Assembly: GCA_011525185.1 (NCBI GenBank)
Contig: WTIQ01000180.1
Span: 1 to 7,050 of the forward strand
Direction of reading: 5' to 3'
Length of the DNA: 7,050 bases
DNA from: Paracoccaceae bacterium
Lineage (GTDB): Bacteria > Pseudomonadota > Alphaproteobacteria > Rhodobacterales > Rhodobacteraceae
Shown: one piece after another, positions 1 through 5,904 of the stretch
Numbering within the stretch: position 1 is the first letter of the stretch
How the letters are laid out: each line of letters opens with the position of its first letter
Made by a program: the position numbers and the translations under genes
Notes under the pieces: generated by a model
Seen by the model: only the letters and a program-made list of their open reading frames with translations
What the model was told of the DNA's origin: nothing
Databases searched by the model: none

Positions 1-694
1 CCTTAACACCACCCTCATAGAAAAGCTCTGTTCGAAGGGGTTCTGCGGGGCGCTCATCCTCAAGGATAATTTTCACCCCCGAATTCAAAAAGGCCAACTC
101 GCGCAGACGCTTTTCGAGTGTTTCAAAAGAGTAATCCAAATTTGAAAACGTACCAGTTGAGGCGAGGAAACGCACCTCTGTCCCTTTTTGTCCATCCGCG
201 TCCCCGACCACCTTGAGATGCTCGCTGGTTTCGCCATGCTCAAACTTTGCGTAATGCTCTTTGCCATCACGCCAAATCCGTAATTCCAGCCACACCGAAA
301 GCGCATTCACAACCGAGACACCCACACCGTGCAAGCCCCCCGACACCTTGTAGGAATTGCTGTCAAACTTACCGCCAGCATGGAGCTGGGTCATGATTAC
401 TTCGGCGGCAGAGACTCCCTCTTCCTCGTGAATATCAACTGGAATACCGCGACCATTATCCGCAACAGAGACACTGCTATCTGCATGTATTTTGACCCGA
501 ACAAAGTCGGCATGACCCGCCAAAGCTTCATCAATGCCGTTATCCACGACCTCATAAACCATATGGTGCAGACCGCTGCCATCATCGGTATCACCGATAT
601 ACATCCCGGGGCGTTTGCGAACCGCTTCTAATCCCTTGAGAACCTTGATAGAATCAGCGCCATAATCAGTTGTGTTTTGCTCGTTATCGGACAT
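1..694 (-). CDS. gyrB: DNA gyrase subunit B, N-terminal part (runs off left edge)
   Basis: GyrB is the ATPase subunit of DNA gyrase, which with GyrA introduces negative supercoils ahead of replication forks and transcription. Only the first 231 codons plus one base are present. They cover the GHKL ATPase domain: the helix with the catalytic base (YEVVDNGIDEA, E48 and N52), the nucleotide motif DNGRGIP at 79-85, the glycine-rich ATP lid SGGLHGVGVSVVN at 118-130, and GTEVRF at 171-176. The transducer domain has begun by the cut. The ATG at 694 is chosen because an in-frame TGA lies directly before it and an AAGGAT ribosome site (702-707) sits 7 bases upstream. The gene follows the LysE-type gene by 79 bases and appears to have its own promoter. 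The ParE paralogue is the only real alternative; the dnaA-dnaN-recF context and overall wording favour GyrB. Confidence 0.97.
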   Translation of the reverse strand, partial: MSDNEQNTTDYGADSIKVLKGLEAVRKRPGMYIGDTDDGSGLHHMVYEVVDNGIDEALAGHADFVRVKIHADSSVSVADNGRGIPVDIHEEEGVSAAEVIMTQLHAGGKFDSNSYKVSGGLHGVGVSVVNALSVWLELRIWRDGKEHYAKFEHGETSEHLKVVGDADGQKGTEVRFLASTGTFSNLDYSFETLEKRLRELAFLNSGVKIILEDERPAEPLRTELFYEGGVK

Positions 695-701
695 TCATTG
701 T

Positions 702-707
702 ATCCTT
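702..707 (-). promoter_or_regulatory. Ribosome binding site of gyrB
   Basis: The minus strand reads AAGGAT 7 bases before the ATG at 694. A second ATG at 698 overlaps (ATGAATG), but its frame closes after four codons, so the site serves the ATG at 694. Confidence 0.7.
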
Positions 708-721
708 ATTTTTCGCACATA

Positions 722-750
722 ACTATACCTCTTTTGGTAAGTATTGTCAC
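722..750 (-). promoter_or_regulatory. Probable sigma-70 promoter of gyrB
   Basis: On the minus strand a -35 hexamer GTGACA (745-750, 5/6 to TTGACA) is followed by exactly 17 bases and a -10 hexamer TATAGT (722-727, 5/6 to TATAAT). Transcription would start near 715, giving a leader of about 20 bases that includes the AAGGAT ribosome site. The palindrome CACGTG (748-753) overlaps the -35 edge and could be an operator, although a six-base palindrome easily arises by chance. This is the best promoter match in the window. It suggests gyrB can be expressed independently of recF and the exporter gene. Confidence 0.6.
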
Positions 751-773
751 GTGCCTGAGGCAATTTTTCTTGC

Positions 774-1394
774 TTAATTCAATGGGATAATAAGACCAAC
801 GGCAATTAATAATACACCTGAAATCTGGTTCAATCTTCGCCTTGCATGCTCTGACTTTAAAATCGCCTGCATACGAGCCACAATAAGGACGAGCATTATG
901 TTTCCTAGGAAAGGGACCAAAGCAGAGGCAAGGACAATGAGAGCCATGTCAATTCGATTAAGAGACGTCAGATCGAAAAAACCAGGCAAAAGGCCCATAT
1001 AAAATAAAATCGCTTTGGGGTTGCTTAGGATGACCGCAAGCCCCGCCACAAAACCAGCTAATGCCCCCGATTTTGTTAAACGGTTGTTTGTACGTATGGG
1101 TTTATCCGCCTTTAATACCACCTGAAGCCCCATATACAAAAACATCCCGCAGGCAAACCACTTTAGAAGGGGTAAAAGCGCGTCGAATTGCGCTGTAAGC
1201 GCGGCAAGACCCATAATGGCAAGAAAAGGCCACAGAATGTCTCCCACGACCACTCCCAAAGCCAAGGGCAGCGCAGACCATGCGCCACCAGACAATGATC
1301 TCGCCAAGAGAGCCAGCCAAACAGGACCTGGGGTCAAGAACAGAATAAAAAGGCCGCCGCAGTAAAATACTAAGTCAAGAATAGAGAGTGTCAT
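774..1394 (-). CDS. LysE/RhtB-family amino-acid exporter-like membrane protein
   Basis: This 206-residue, strongly hydrophobic protein fits the LysE/RhtB (resistance to homoserine/threonine) family of inner-membrane exporters in length and layout. About six hydrophobic stretches are visible, near residues 8-30, 40-62, 70-93, 110-130, 147-172 and 188-205. The family hallmarks are present: TPGP at 21-24 in the first segment and NPKA at 125-128. Family members export amino acids or related small molecules by proton exchange; the substrate here cannot be read from sequence. A basic loop (RTNNR, about 101-105) lies mid-protein, and an HARRR cluster precedes the last segment. It starts 21 bases after the recF stop with only a poor ribosome site (AAAAGC region), so translational coupling to recF is plausible. 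It has no evident role in replication and looks like a passenger in the cluster. Confidence 0.88.
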   Translation of the reverse strand: MTLSILDLVFYCGGLFILFLTPGPVWLALLARSLSGGAWSALPLALGVVVGDILWPFLAIMGLAALTAQFDALLPLLKWFACGMFLYMGLQVVLKADKPIRTNNRLTKSGALAGFVAGLAVILSNPKAILFYMGLLPGFFDLTSLNRIDMALIVLASALVPFLGNIMLVLIVARMQAILKSEHARRRLNQISGVLLIAVGLIIPLN

Positions 1395-1415
1395 GTCAGC
1401 TTTTGTTCAAATGTT

Positions 1416-2516
1416 TCACAACGTTTGCTCAATGCAAGATGACCCATCAACATCCATCACATTTACATATTGCGCATCAGCCTCAAACTCTTGAAAAATC
1501 TCGCGTTCGGTTCCCGTGAGCCAAGCTTGTAGACCTAAATCCGTAATTGCCGCATAGAGTGAGGCCCGTCTTGCTTTGTCTAGATGAGCAGACACTTCAT
1601 CCAATAAAATCAAAGGAGAAATATTGTGGACCTGTCGCAGTGCGCGCGCATTTGCAAGTATGATTGACACCAATAATGCTTTTTGTTCTCCAGTCGAGCA
1701 ATCTGCTGCTGGGATGTCTTTTGCGGCATAAACTCCTGTTAAATCCACCTTATGAGGGCCTACAAGGGTGCGACCTGCCATAAGGTCTCTCGCGCGAGAT
1801 GCAGACAGCGCCGCACTCAAATCACTTTCCGTGGCTAGAACCTCACCCTCCGCAACACTGAGAGATAACAAGGCATGGGGAAAATCATCCCCTCCATTAT
1901 CTTGCGCGGATTGGATATAGGCAACGGCCTGTGTACGCGCCTCCATAATCTCTTGCCCCGACGTCGCCATTTGCTTTTCTAGCGCAAGGTACCACGCTGG
2001 GTCACGAATTTGCTCCTTGAGCAGCCGGTTGCGTTCGCGCATCGCTTTTTCGTATATGACCGTATTTTGTGCGTGTCGCGCAAAAAAACTAAGGGCTATT
2101 CTATCGAGAAACCGTCTGCGCCCTTCGCTACTTTCGATCCAGAGACGATCCATTGCTGGTATAAGCCAAAGAACACGAAGATATTCTCCGAGTTTCATCT
2201 GGCTCATATTTTTGCCATCAATTTTGACGTCTCGTGCCGCGCCCTGCTCTGAGCGCGTCACGATTTCATTGACAGTATCCTCTGTTGACGTAGTCGCCGT
2301 AATTTTCCATCCCAAATTCTCTGGATAGCGCATCATACTATGCGCGGCCGCCCGCCGTAGGCCTCGACCAGGCGATAAGAGAGACACGGCCTCTAGAATG
2401 TTTGTCTTTCCAGAGCCGTTGGCCCCCATAATGGCAATAGGACGAGAATCTAAATGTAACGTCGTATTTTGATGTGATCGAAAATGCGACAACGCAAGCG
2501 AGCTCACAAACCCCAC
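1416..2516 (-). CDS. recF: DNA replication and repair protein RecF
   Basis: RecF is an SMC-like ATPase that binds DNA at single-/double-strand junctions and, with RecO and RecR, helps load RecA at gaps and stalled forks. The protein is 366 residues, a normal length. After the typical N-terminus (ALSHFRSH) come Walker A GANGSGKTN at 31-39, the GPHKVDL motif at 253-259, the ABC-type signature STGEQKA at 274-280, Walker B LILLDEVSAHLD at 302-313 with D306/E307, and TGTE at 334-337. No long coiled coil is present, as expected for RecF. The start is GTG at 2516: an in-frame TAA lies five codons upstream, an AAGGAT site stands 8 bases before the GTG, and the next in-frame ATG (codon 30) would cut away the first strand just before Walker A. 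A GTG at codon 4 is the only alternative. It lies 62 bases after dnaN and is probably co-transcribed with it. Confidence 0.97.
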   Translation of the reverse strand: MGFVSSLALSHFRSHQNTTLHLDSRPIAIMGANGSGKTNILEAVSLLSPGRGLRRAAAHSMMRYPENLGWKITATTSTEDTVNEIVTRSEQGAARDVKIDGKNMSQMKLGEYLRVLWLIPAMDRLWIESSEGRRRFLDRIALSFFARHAQNTVIYEKAMRERNRLLKEQIRDPAWYLALEKQMATSGQEIMEARTQAVAYIQSAQDNGGDDFPHALLSLSVAEGEVLATESDLSAALSASRARDLMAGRTLVGPHKVDLTGVYAAKDIPAADCSTGEQKALLVSIILANARALRQVHNISPLILLDEVSAHLDKARRASLYAAITDLGLQAWLTGTEREIFQEFEADAQYVNVMDVDGSSCIEQTL

Positions 2517-2524
2517 AACGCGAA

Positions 2525-2530
2525 ATCCTT
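2525..2530 (-). promoter_or_regulatory. Ribosome binding site fixing the GTG start of recF
   Basis: The minus strand reads AAGGAT, 8 bases before the GTG at 2516. An in-frame TAA overlaps this segment, so no upstream start is possible. Confidence 0.65.
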
Positions 2531-2578
2531 ACAGCAATCGATAAAAAGTGTGGCGTAGGCTAAGCCCAAGCATTACGA

Positions 2579-3697
2579 CTACACTCGCATCGGCATAACT
2601 ACATAAATCGCAGAGCTATCGTTGCCCTCTTGCATCAGCGTTGGATCGCCCGCTGAATTGAACATAAAAACAGCATTTTCACGATCCACTTGGCTCGCAA
2701 TTTCTAGCAAATATTTCGCGTTAAAGCCGATATCTAGCTTTTCGTCATCATATGCGACGACCAGCTCTTCCTCTGCAGTCCCGCTATCCGGAGAATTCAC
2801 AGATAAAACAAGCTTATCACTCTCGAGCGAGAGTTTTACAGCGCGAGAACGCTCGGACGAGACTGTTGCGACCCGATCAACGGCTTTTGCAAATTCACTC
2901 GCATCCACCTCTAGTTTGCGCGTATTTCCTTGGGGAATGACCCGCGCATAATCGGGAAATGTGCCATCTATTACTTTGGACGTCAGGGTGATTTCCGAAG
3001 TCGCAAACCGTACCTTTGTCTCTGAGACAGACACTGCAATTTGCGTGTCATCGTCTTCGAGCAACTTACGCAGCTCGCCCACCATCTTACGAGGAACGAT
3101 CACCCCTGGCAAATTTTGGGCACCCTGAGGCATCTCGGCATCGACGCGCGCAAGCCGATGACCATCTGTTGCAACGCATCGCAGCATGGTGCCATCCACC
3201 GTTTCAGCCGTGTGCATATAAACACCGTTCAAGTAGTAGCGTGTTTCTTCGGTCGAAATGGCAAACTTCGATTTATCGAACAAACGCCGCAACATTGGCG
3301 CCTTCGCGGTAAAGTTGGCTTCATATTCCGTTGAGGCCATAACGGGGAAGTCTTCTTTTGGTAATGTCGCAAGCGAAAAGACGGATTTTCCAGCCTCAAC
3401 ACTCAAACGCCCTTTCGCTGCATCATCACTCAAAGTCACAAGCGCACCATCTGGCAATTTTCGCACGATGTCATGCAATGTCACCGCAGATACTGTCGTC
3501 GAGCCAGAGCGTTCGACCTGCGCAATCACTTTGTCCAGAACCTCAATATCTAAGTCAGTAGCACGAAACTGGGCATGCCCACCCTCTGCCTCAATCAGCA
3601 CATTGGCCAAAATCGGAATTGTGTTTCTCCGCTCCACGACAGATTGTGCCTGTGATACGGCTTTTAGCAAGGTGTTGCGTTCTATGCTTAGCTTCAT
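2579..3697 (-). CDS. dnaN: DNA polymerase III beta subunit (sliding clamp)
   Basis: DnaN forms the ring-shaped homodimer that tethers DNA polymerase III and many repair enzymes to DNA. The 372-residue product has the usual length for three clamp domains of about 120 residues each. Visible landmarks are the N-terminus MKLSIERNTLLKAVSQAQ, SVFSLATLPKEDFP near 105-118, FAISTEETRYYLNGVY at 135-150, ATDGHRLA at 176-183, TFPDYARVIP at 246-255, and the conserved C-terminus YVVMPMRV. The last forms part of the hydrophobic partner-binding pocket. The ATG at 3697 is preceded by a strong AGGAGC ribosome site (3705-3710, 8 bases away). The gene lies 143 bases after dnaA and 62 bases before recF, and a possible promoter lies in the upstream gap. 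No truncation or unusual residue was seen. Confidence 0.98.
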   Translation of the reverse strand: MKLSIERNTLLKAVSQAQSVVERRNTIPILANVLIEAEGGHAQFRATDLDIEVLDKVIAQVERSGSTTVSAVTLHDIVRKLPDGALVTLSDDAAKGRLSVEAGKSVFSLATLPKEDFPVMASTEYEANFTAKAPMLRRLFDKSKFAISTEETRYYLNGVYMHTAETVDGTMLRCVATDGHRLARVDAEMPQGAQNLPGVIVPRKMVGELRKLLEDDDTQIAVSVSETKVRFATSEITLTSKVIDGTFPDYARVIPQGNTRKLEVDASEFAKAVDRVATVSSERSRAVKLSLESDKLVLSVNSPDSGTAEEELVVAYDDEKLDIGFNAKYLLEIASQVDRENAVFMFNSAGDPTLMQEGNDSSAIYVVMPMRV

Positions 3698-3755
3698 AGC
3701 TAGTGCTCCTGTTGCCGCGACATTCTCAACCCTAAGCCCAACTTCGCGGGAGGGT

Positions 3756-3783
3756 GTTTTATCATGTTTCTCACAGTAGTCAA
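3756..3783 (-). promoter_or_regulatory. Possible promoter of dnaN
   Basis: On the minus strand TTGACT (3778-3783, 5/6 to the -35 consensus) is followed after 16 bases by TAAAAC (3756-3761, 4/6 to the -10 consensus). A start near 3749 would give a leader of about 50 bases. No convincing terminator lies between dnaA and dnaN, so this would add to read-through from dnaA. The -10 match is weak. Confidence 0.35.
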
Positions 3784-3840
3784 AACATTGACGAGGGCAA
3801 GCCTCCCTATAGCTTAAATGTGCTCATAAGAGTAATTGTT

Positions 3841-5208
3841 TTAAGCGTCCAAAGATCTTTGCAAGATTTTTAGATCTTCAGCAATTTGGTCATCTTGGTT
3901 TTTCAGACCTTCAATCCGTTTCACTCCGTGGATCACCGTTGTATGATCCCGGCCGCCAAAACGCTTACCAATTTCTGGAAGGCTGCGGCTGGTCAACTCT
4001 TTTGACAGGAACATGGCAATTTGACGGGGGCGCGCAATCGAGCGGCTCCGCTTGGGCCCGATCATATCGGACAATTTTATGTTATAGTGATCTGCGACTT
4101 TGCGCTGAATATCTTCGACACTCACCCTGCGCTCGGAGTTTCTAAGCGTATCGGCCAAACAATCTTGGGCAAGCTCCAAGGTCACATTTCTGTTTACGAG
4201 CGAGGCAAACGCAATCAATCGTGTCAATGCTCCTTCAAGAACACGCACATTCGTGGATATGCGAGCCGCAAGAAACTCCAAAACGTCATTATCTATTTCC
4301 AGAGAGGGATAGGTTACGCGTTGCAAGTCTAACTTTTTCTGCAAAATTCCAAGCCGCAGTTCATAAGTCGTTGGATGCAAGTCAACCACCAATCCAGATT
4401 GTAGGCGGCTGGTGATTCTGTCACCAAGATCACGAATTTCACCAGGGGCTTGGTCTGCTGTGATAATGATTTGCTTATTTTGATCGACGAGCGCATTGAA
4501 GGTATGAAAGAACTCCTCTTGCGTGCTTTCCTTGCCAGCAATGAATTGCACATCATCAATCATTAAAACGTCAACCGTTCTAAAAAGCTCCTTGAAATCT
4601 ATCATTTTCTTTTCACGCAGGGCTCGTACGAATTGGTACATAAACTGCTCTGCGGAGAGGTAAATGACATTTAGCTCGGGACGATTTTGATGCAATTCCC
4701 AAGAAATAGAGTGCATTAAATGTGTTTTACCAAGGCCAACACCCCCGTAAAGGAACAGCGGATTAAAAGTAACGGGTCCTGCTTCTGCCACGCGCTTTGC
4801 CGCTGCATAGGCAAGTTCATTTGGCTTCCCGACCACGAAATTCTCGAAGGTAAAGCGGGGATCCAACGGTGCACCTGGGATATCACCATCCATCGTTTTG
4901 CGAGAGACTCTCTGCGAGAGTGCTGGCTCGTTCTCTTTTATCGTGGGTGTCGCTAAAGTCTTTTTACTCGCCGCTAACTCAAACGAAAGCCTTTGAATAT
5001 TTTGGTCCTGCGTCGATAGATGATGCAGAAGAAAATCTCCAAAATTCTTAGATACGTAGTCACCAATGAACTTGCTTGGCACTTGTAATCTCGCAATGCC
5101 ATCTTCGACAGACAGGAAATTTATGGGCTCAAACCAGTTGGAGTAATTGCTGTGTCCAACACCAGTTTTAATAGTTTCTTTTATTTGACCCCAGTTTATT
5201 GCTGACAT
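3841..5208 (-). CDS. dnaA: Chromosomal replication initiator protein DnaA
   Basis: DnaA binds DnaA boxes as an ATP-bound oligomer, melts the origin and recruits the DnaB helicase; it also acts as a transcription factor, often on its own gene. All four domains are recognisable in the 455 residues. Domain I (about 1-80) includes NYSNWFEPI. A short variable linker (about 81-115) leads to the AAA+ core: Walker A GGVGLGKT at 155-162, Walker B LMIDDVQF at 215-222, sensor 1 IIITAD at 247-252, the arginine-finger region GDRITSRL at 262-269 (R268 is the likely finger), and sensor 2 RVLEGALTR at 322-330. Domain IV has the basic loop GPKRSRSIARPRQ at 384-396 and the DnaA signature FGGRDHTTVIH at 417-427. 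The ATG at 5208 has AGGAAG 8 bases upstream and an in-frame TAG five codons before it. No defect was seen. Confidence 0.98.
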   Translation of the reverse strand: MSAINWGQIKETIKTGVGHSNYSNWFEPINFLSVEDGIARLQVPSKFIGDYVSKNFGDFLLHHLSTQDQNIQRLSFELAASKKTLATPTIKENEPALSQRVSRKTMDGDIPGAPLDPRFTFENFVVGKPNELAYAAAKRVAEAGPVTFNPLFLYGGVGLGKTHLMHSISWELHQNRPELNVIYLSAEQFMYQFVRALREKKMIDFKELFRTVDVLMIDDVQFIAGKESTQEEFFHTFNALVDQNKQIIITADQAPGEIRDLGDRITSRLQSGLVVDLHPTTYELRLGILQKKLDLQRVTYPSLEIDNDVLEFLAARISTNVRVLEGALTRLIAFASLVNRNVTLELAQDCLADTLRNSERRVSVEDIQRKVADHYNIKLSDMIGPKRSRSIARPRQIAMFLSKELTSRSLPEIGKRFGGRDHTTVIHGVKRIEGLKNQDDQIAEDLKILQRSLDA

Positions 5209-5484
5209 ACGTCTCGCTTCCTAACCACACAAATCACGCACCCTTAGCCACGCATCTACTCGCAAAATACCACACCAAGCGCAGACTGCGTCTGCACGCA
5301 TGCGACATACACAAAATTTGATGAAAGAGAACGTAGCAATCTGGCTCACACGTAGCGGACCTTCAACACTTTATTCTCCCACCCGCGAGCCATGACTCAC
5401 CCAGACTTAGTAGCAAGATATTCCTCTGTTGAGCAACAAAACGTTTCTGTTGACAGCCAAATTTTTTTAGAGAATCTCTTGCAT
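5209..5484. other. dnaA upstream intergenic region; possible regulatory or origin-like DNA
   Basis: No ORF or RNA gene is visible in these roughly 275 bases between the rpsT terminator and dnaA. The region holds the AGGAAG ribosome site of dnaA (5217-5222), two imperfect DnaA-box-like 9-mers near the gene (CTAACCACA at 5221-5229 and TTAGCCACG at 5244-5252, each two mismatches from TTATCCACA), an inverted repeat with an adjoining palindrome (5281-5304), two GANTC sites (GACTC at 5394-5398, GAATC at 5472-5476), and a run of T (5462-5468). I could not pick a convincing dnaA promoter; minus-strand TTGTTG with TTGCTA 17 bases away, around 5410-5440, is one weak option. With no perfect DnaA boxes, calling it oriC would be unsupported. 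Confidence 0.5.
5281..5304. repeat. Inverted repeat plus adjoining palindrome upstream of dnaA
   Basis: GCAGAC (5281-5286) and GTCTGC (5290-5295) form a perfect six-base inverted repeat around the triplet TGC. In minus-strand RNA the stem can extend by one G-U and one G-C pair. Immediately next to it is the perfect eight-base palindrome CGCATGCG (5297-5304). The pair lies 70-100 bases before the dnaA start codon, a position suited to an operator or a leader hairpin. No T-run follows on either strand, so it is not an intrinsic terminator. Confidence 0.6.
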
Positions 5485-5507
5485 AAAAAAAGGCGCTGTA
5501 AAGCGCC
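5485..5507 (-). terminator. Rho-independent terminator after rpsT
   Basis: On the minus strand a perfect six-base-pair GC-rich stem, GGCGCT (5502-5507) with AGCGCC (5492-5497), closes a four-base loop. It is followed directly by seven T residues (5491-5485). It lies about 30 bases after the rpsT stop and should end the rpsT transcript, separating that block from dnaA. Confidence 0.92.
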
Positions 5508-5535
5508 AATCTTTTAACCATATGAATTCAAGCAT

Positions 5536-5799
5536 TTACGCGATTGCGTTTACGCGAGATGCCAAGCGAGACATTTTCCGAGCGGCTGTGTTTTTGTGGT
5601 ACACACCCTTTGTTACACCCCGCATAAGCTCAGGTTGCGCAAGTTTAAGTGCACTTTGAGCAGAGGACTTGTCACCGCTTTCGATCGCTGCTTCCACTTT
5701 TTTCAGAAAAGACCGAATCCGCGAGCGACGCATTTTATTTACGGATCTGTTGCGCTCGTTCTGCCGCGCACGTTTTTTTGATTGAGGCGAATTAGCCAT
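5536..5799 (-). CDS. rpsT: 30S ribosomal protein S20
   Basis: S20 is a small, very basic primary-binding protein of the 30S subunit that contacts the 5' domain and helix 44 of 16S rRNA. The product is 87 residues, the usual S20 length. It shows the characteristic start MANSPQSKKRARQNERNR, a central IRSFLKKVEAAIESGD, and the C-terminal GVYHKNTAARKMSRLASRV. It is predicted to be almost wholly helical. The ATG at 5799 is preceded by a modest GGGAT ribosome site about 10 bases away. A perfect -35 element lies 70 bases upstream, and a strong terminator follows the gene, so rpsT is probably a single-gene unit with some read-through from the hydratase gene. Placement just upstream of dnaA is common in alphaproteobacteria. 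Confidence 0.98.
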   Translation of the reverse strand: MANSPQSKKRARQNERNRSVNKMRRSRIRSFLKKVEAAIESGDKSSAQSALKLAQPELMRGVTKGVYHKNTAARKMSRLASRVNAIA

Positions 5800-5845
5800 T
5801 TACAAGATATCCCGTTTGGTTGGGTTAAAACTTTCTGAAGTTGCG

Positions 5846-5874
5846 TCACTAAGAGGAAATCACTGATCTGTCAA
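5846..5874 (-). promoter_or_regulatory. Possible promoter of rpsT
   Basis: A perfect -35 hexamer TTGACA occurs on the minus strand (5869-5874) in the 105-base gap before rpsT, 70 bases from the start codon. At 17-base spacing the -10 position reads TAGTGA (5846-5851), which is poor. Many alphaproteobacterial promoters rely on a strong -35 with a loose -10, so the position is plausible but the -10 is uncertain. Confidence 0.4.
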
Positions 5875-5904
5875 CCACCAAAGACTTAATCTTATGCACG
5901 TAAC

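Noticed and set aside
456..548. Two near-perfect DnaA boxes inside gyrB: TTATCCGCA (456-464) and TTATCCACG (540-548), each one mismatch from TTATCCACA.
   Set aside because: Both fall on codons for the conserved GyrB motifs VADNGR and VVDN, where Val/Ala-Asp-Asn codons naturally yield this sequence. Coding constraint explains them without DnaA binding.
881..1400. Possible frameshift or decay in the exporter gene, because a second minus-strand frame is open at 1102-1320.
   Set aside because: The 206-residue frame is intact from start to stop, with hallmark TPGP and NPKA motifs and six hydrophobic segments; the other frame is a shadow.
3258..3779. A 173-codon plus-strand ORF antisense to dnaN.
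   Set aside because: It is a mirror of the well-supported dnaN frame, has a serine/threonine-rich composition with no recognisable domain, and lacks a convincing ribosome site. The same applies to the plus-strand ORFs over gyrB, recF and dnaA.
3793..3807. Inverted repeat GAGG/CCTC around 3793-3807 as a dnaA terminator.
   Set aside because: The stem is only four base pairs and no T-run follows on the minus strand.
5450..5478. Perfect plus-strand TTGACA at 5450-5455 upstream of dnaA.
   Set aside because: It points away from dnaA, has no acceptable -10 at 16-18 bases, and there is no plus-strand gene for it to drive.
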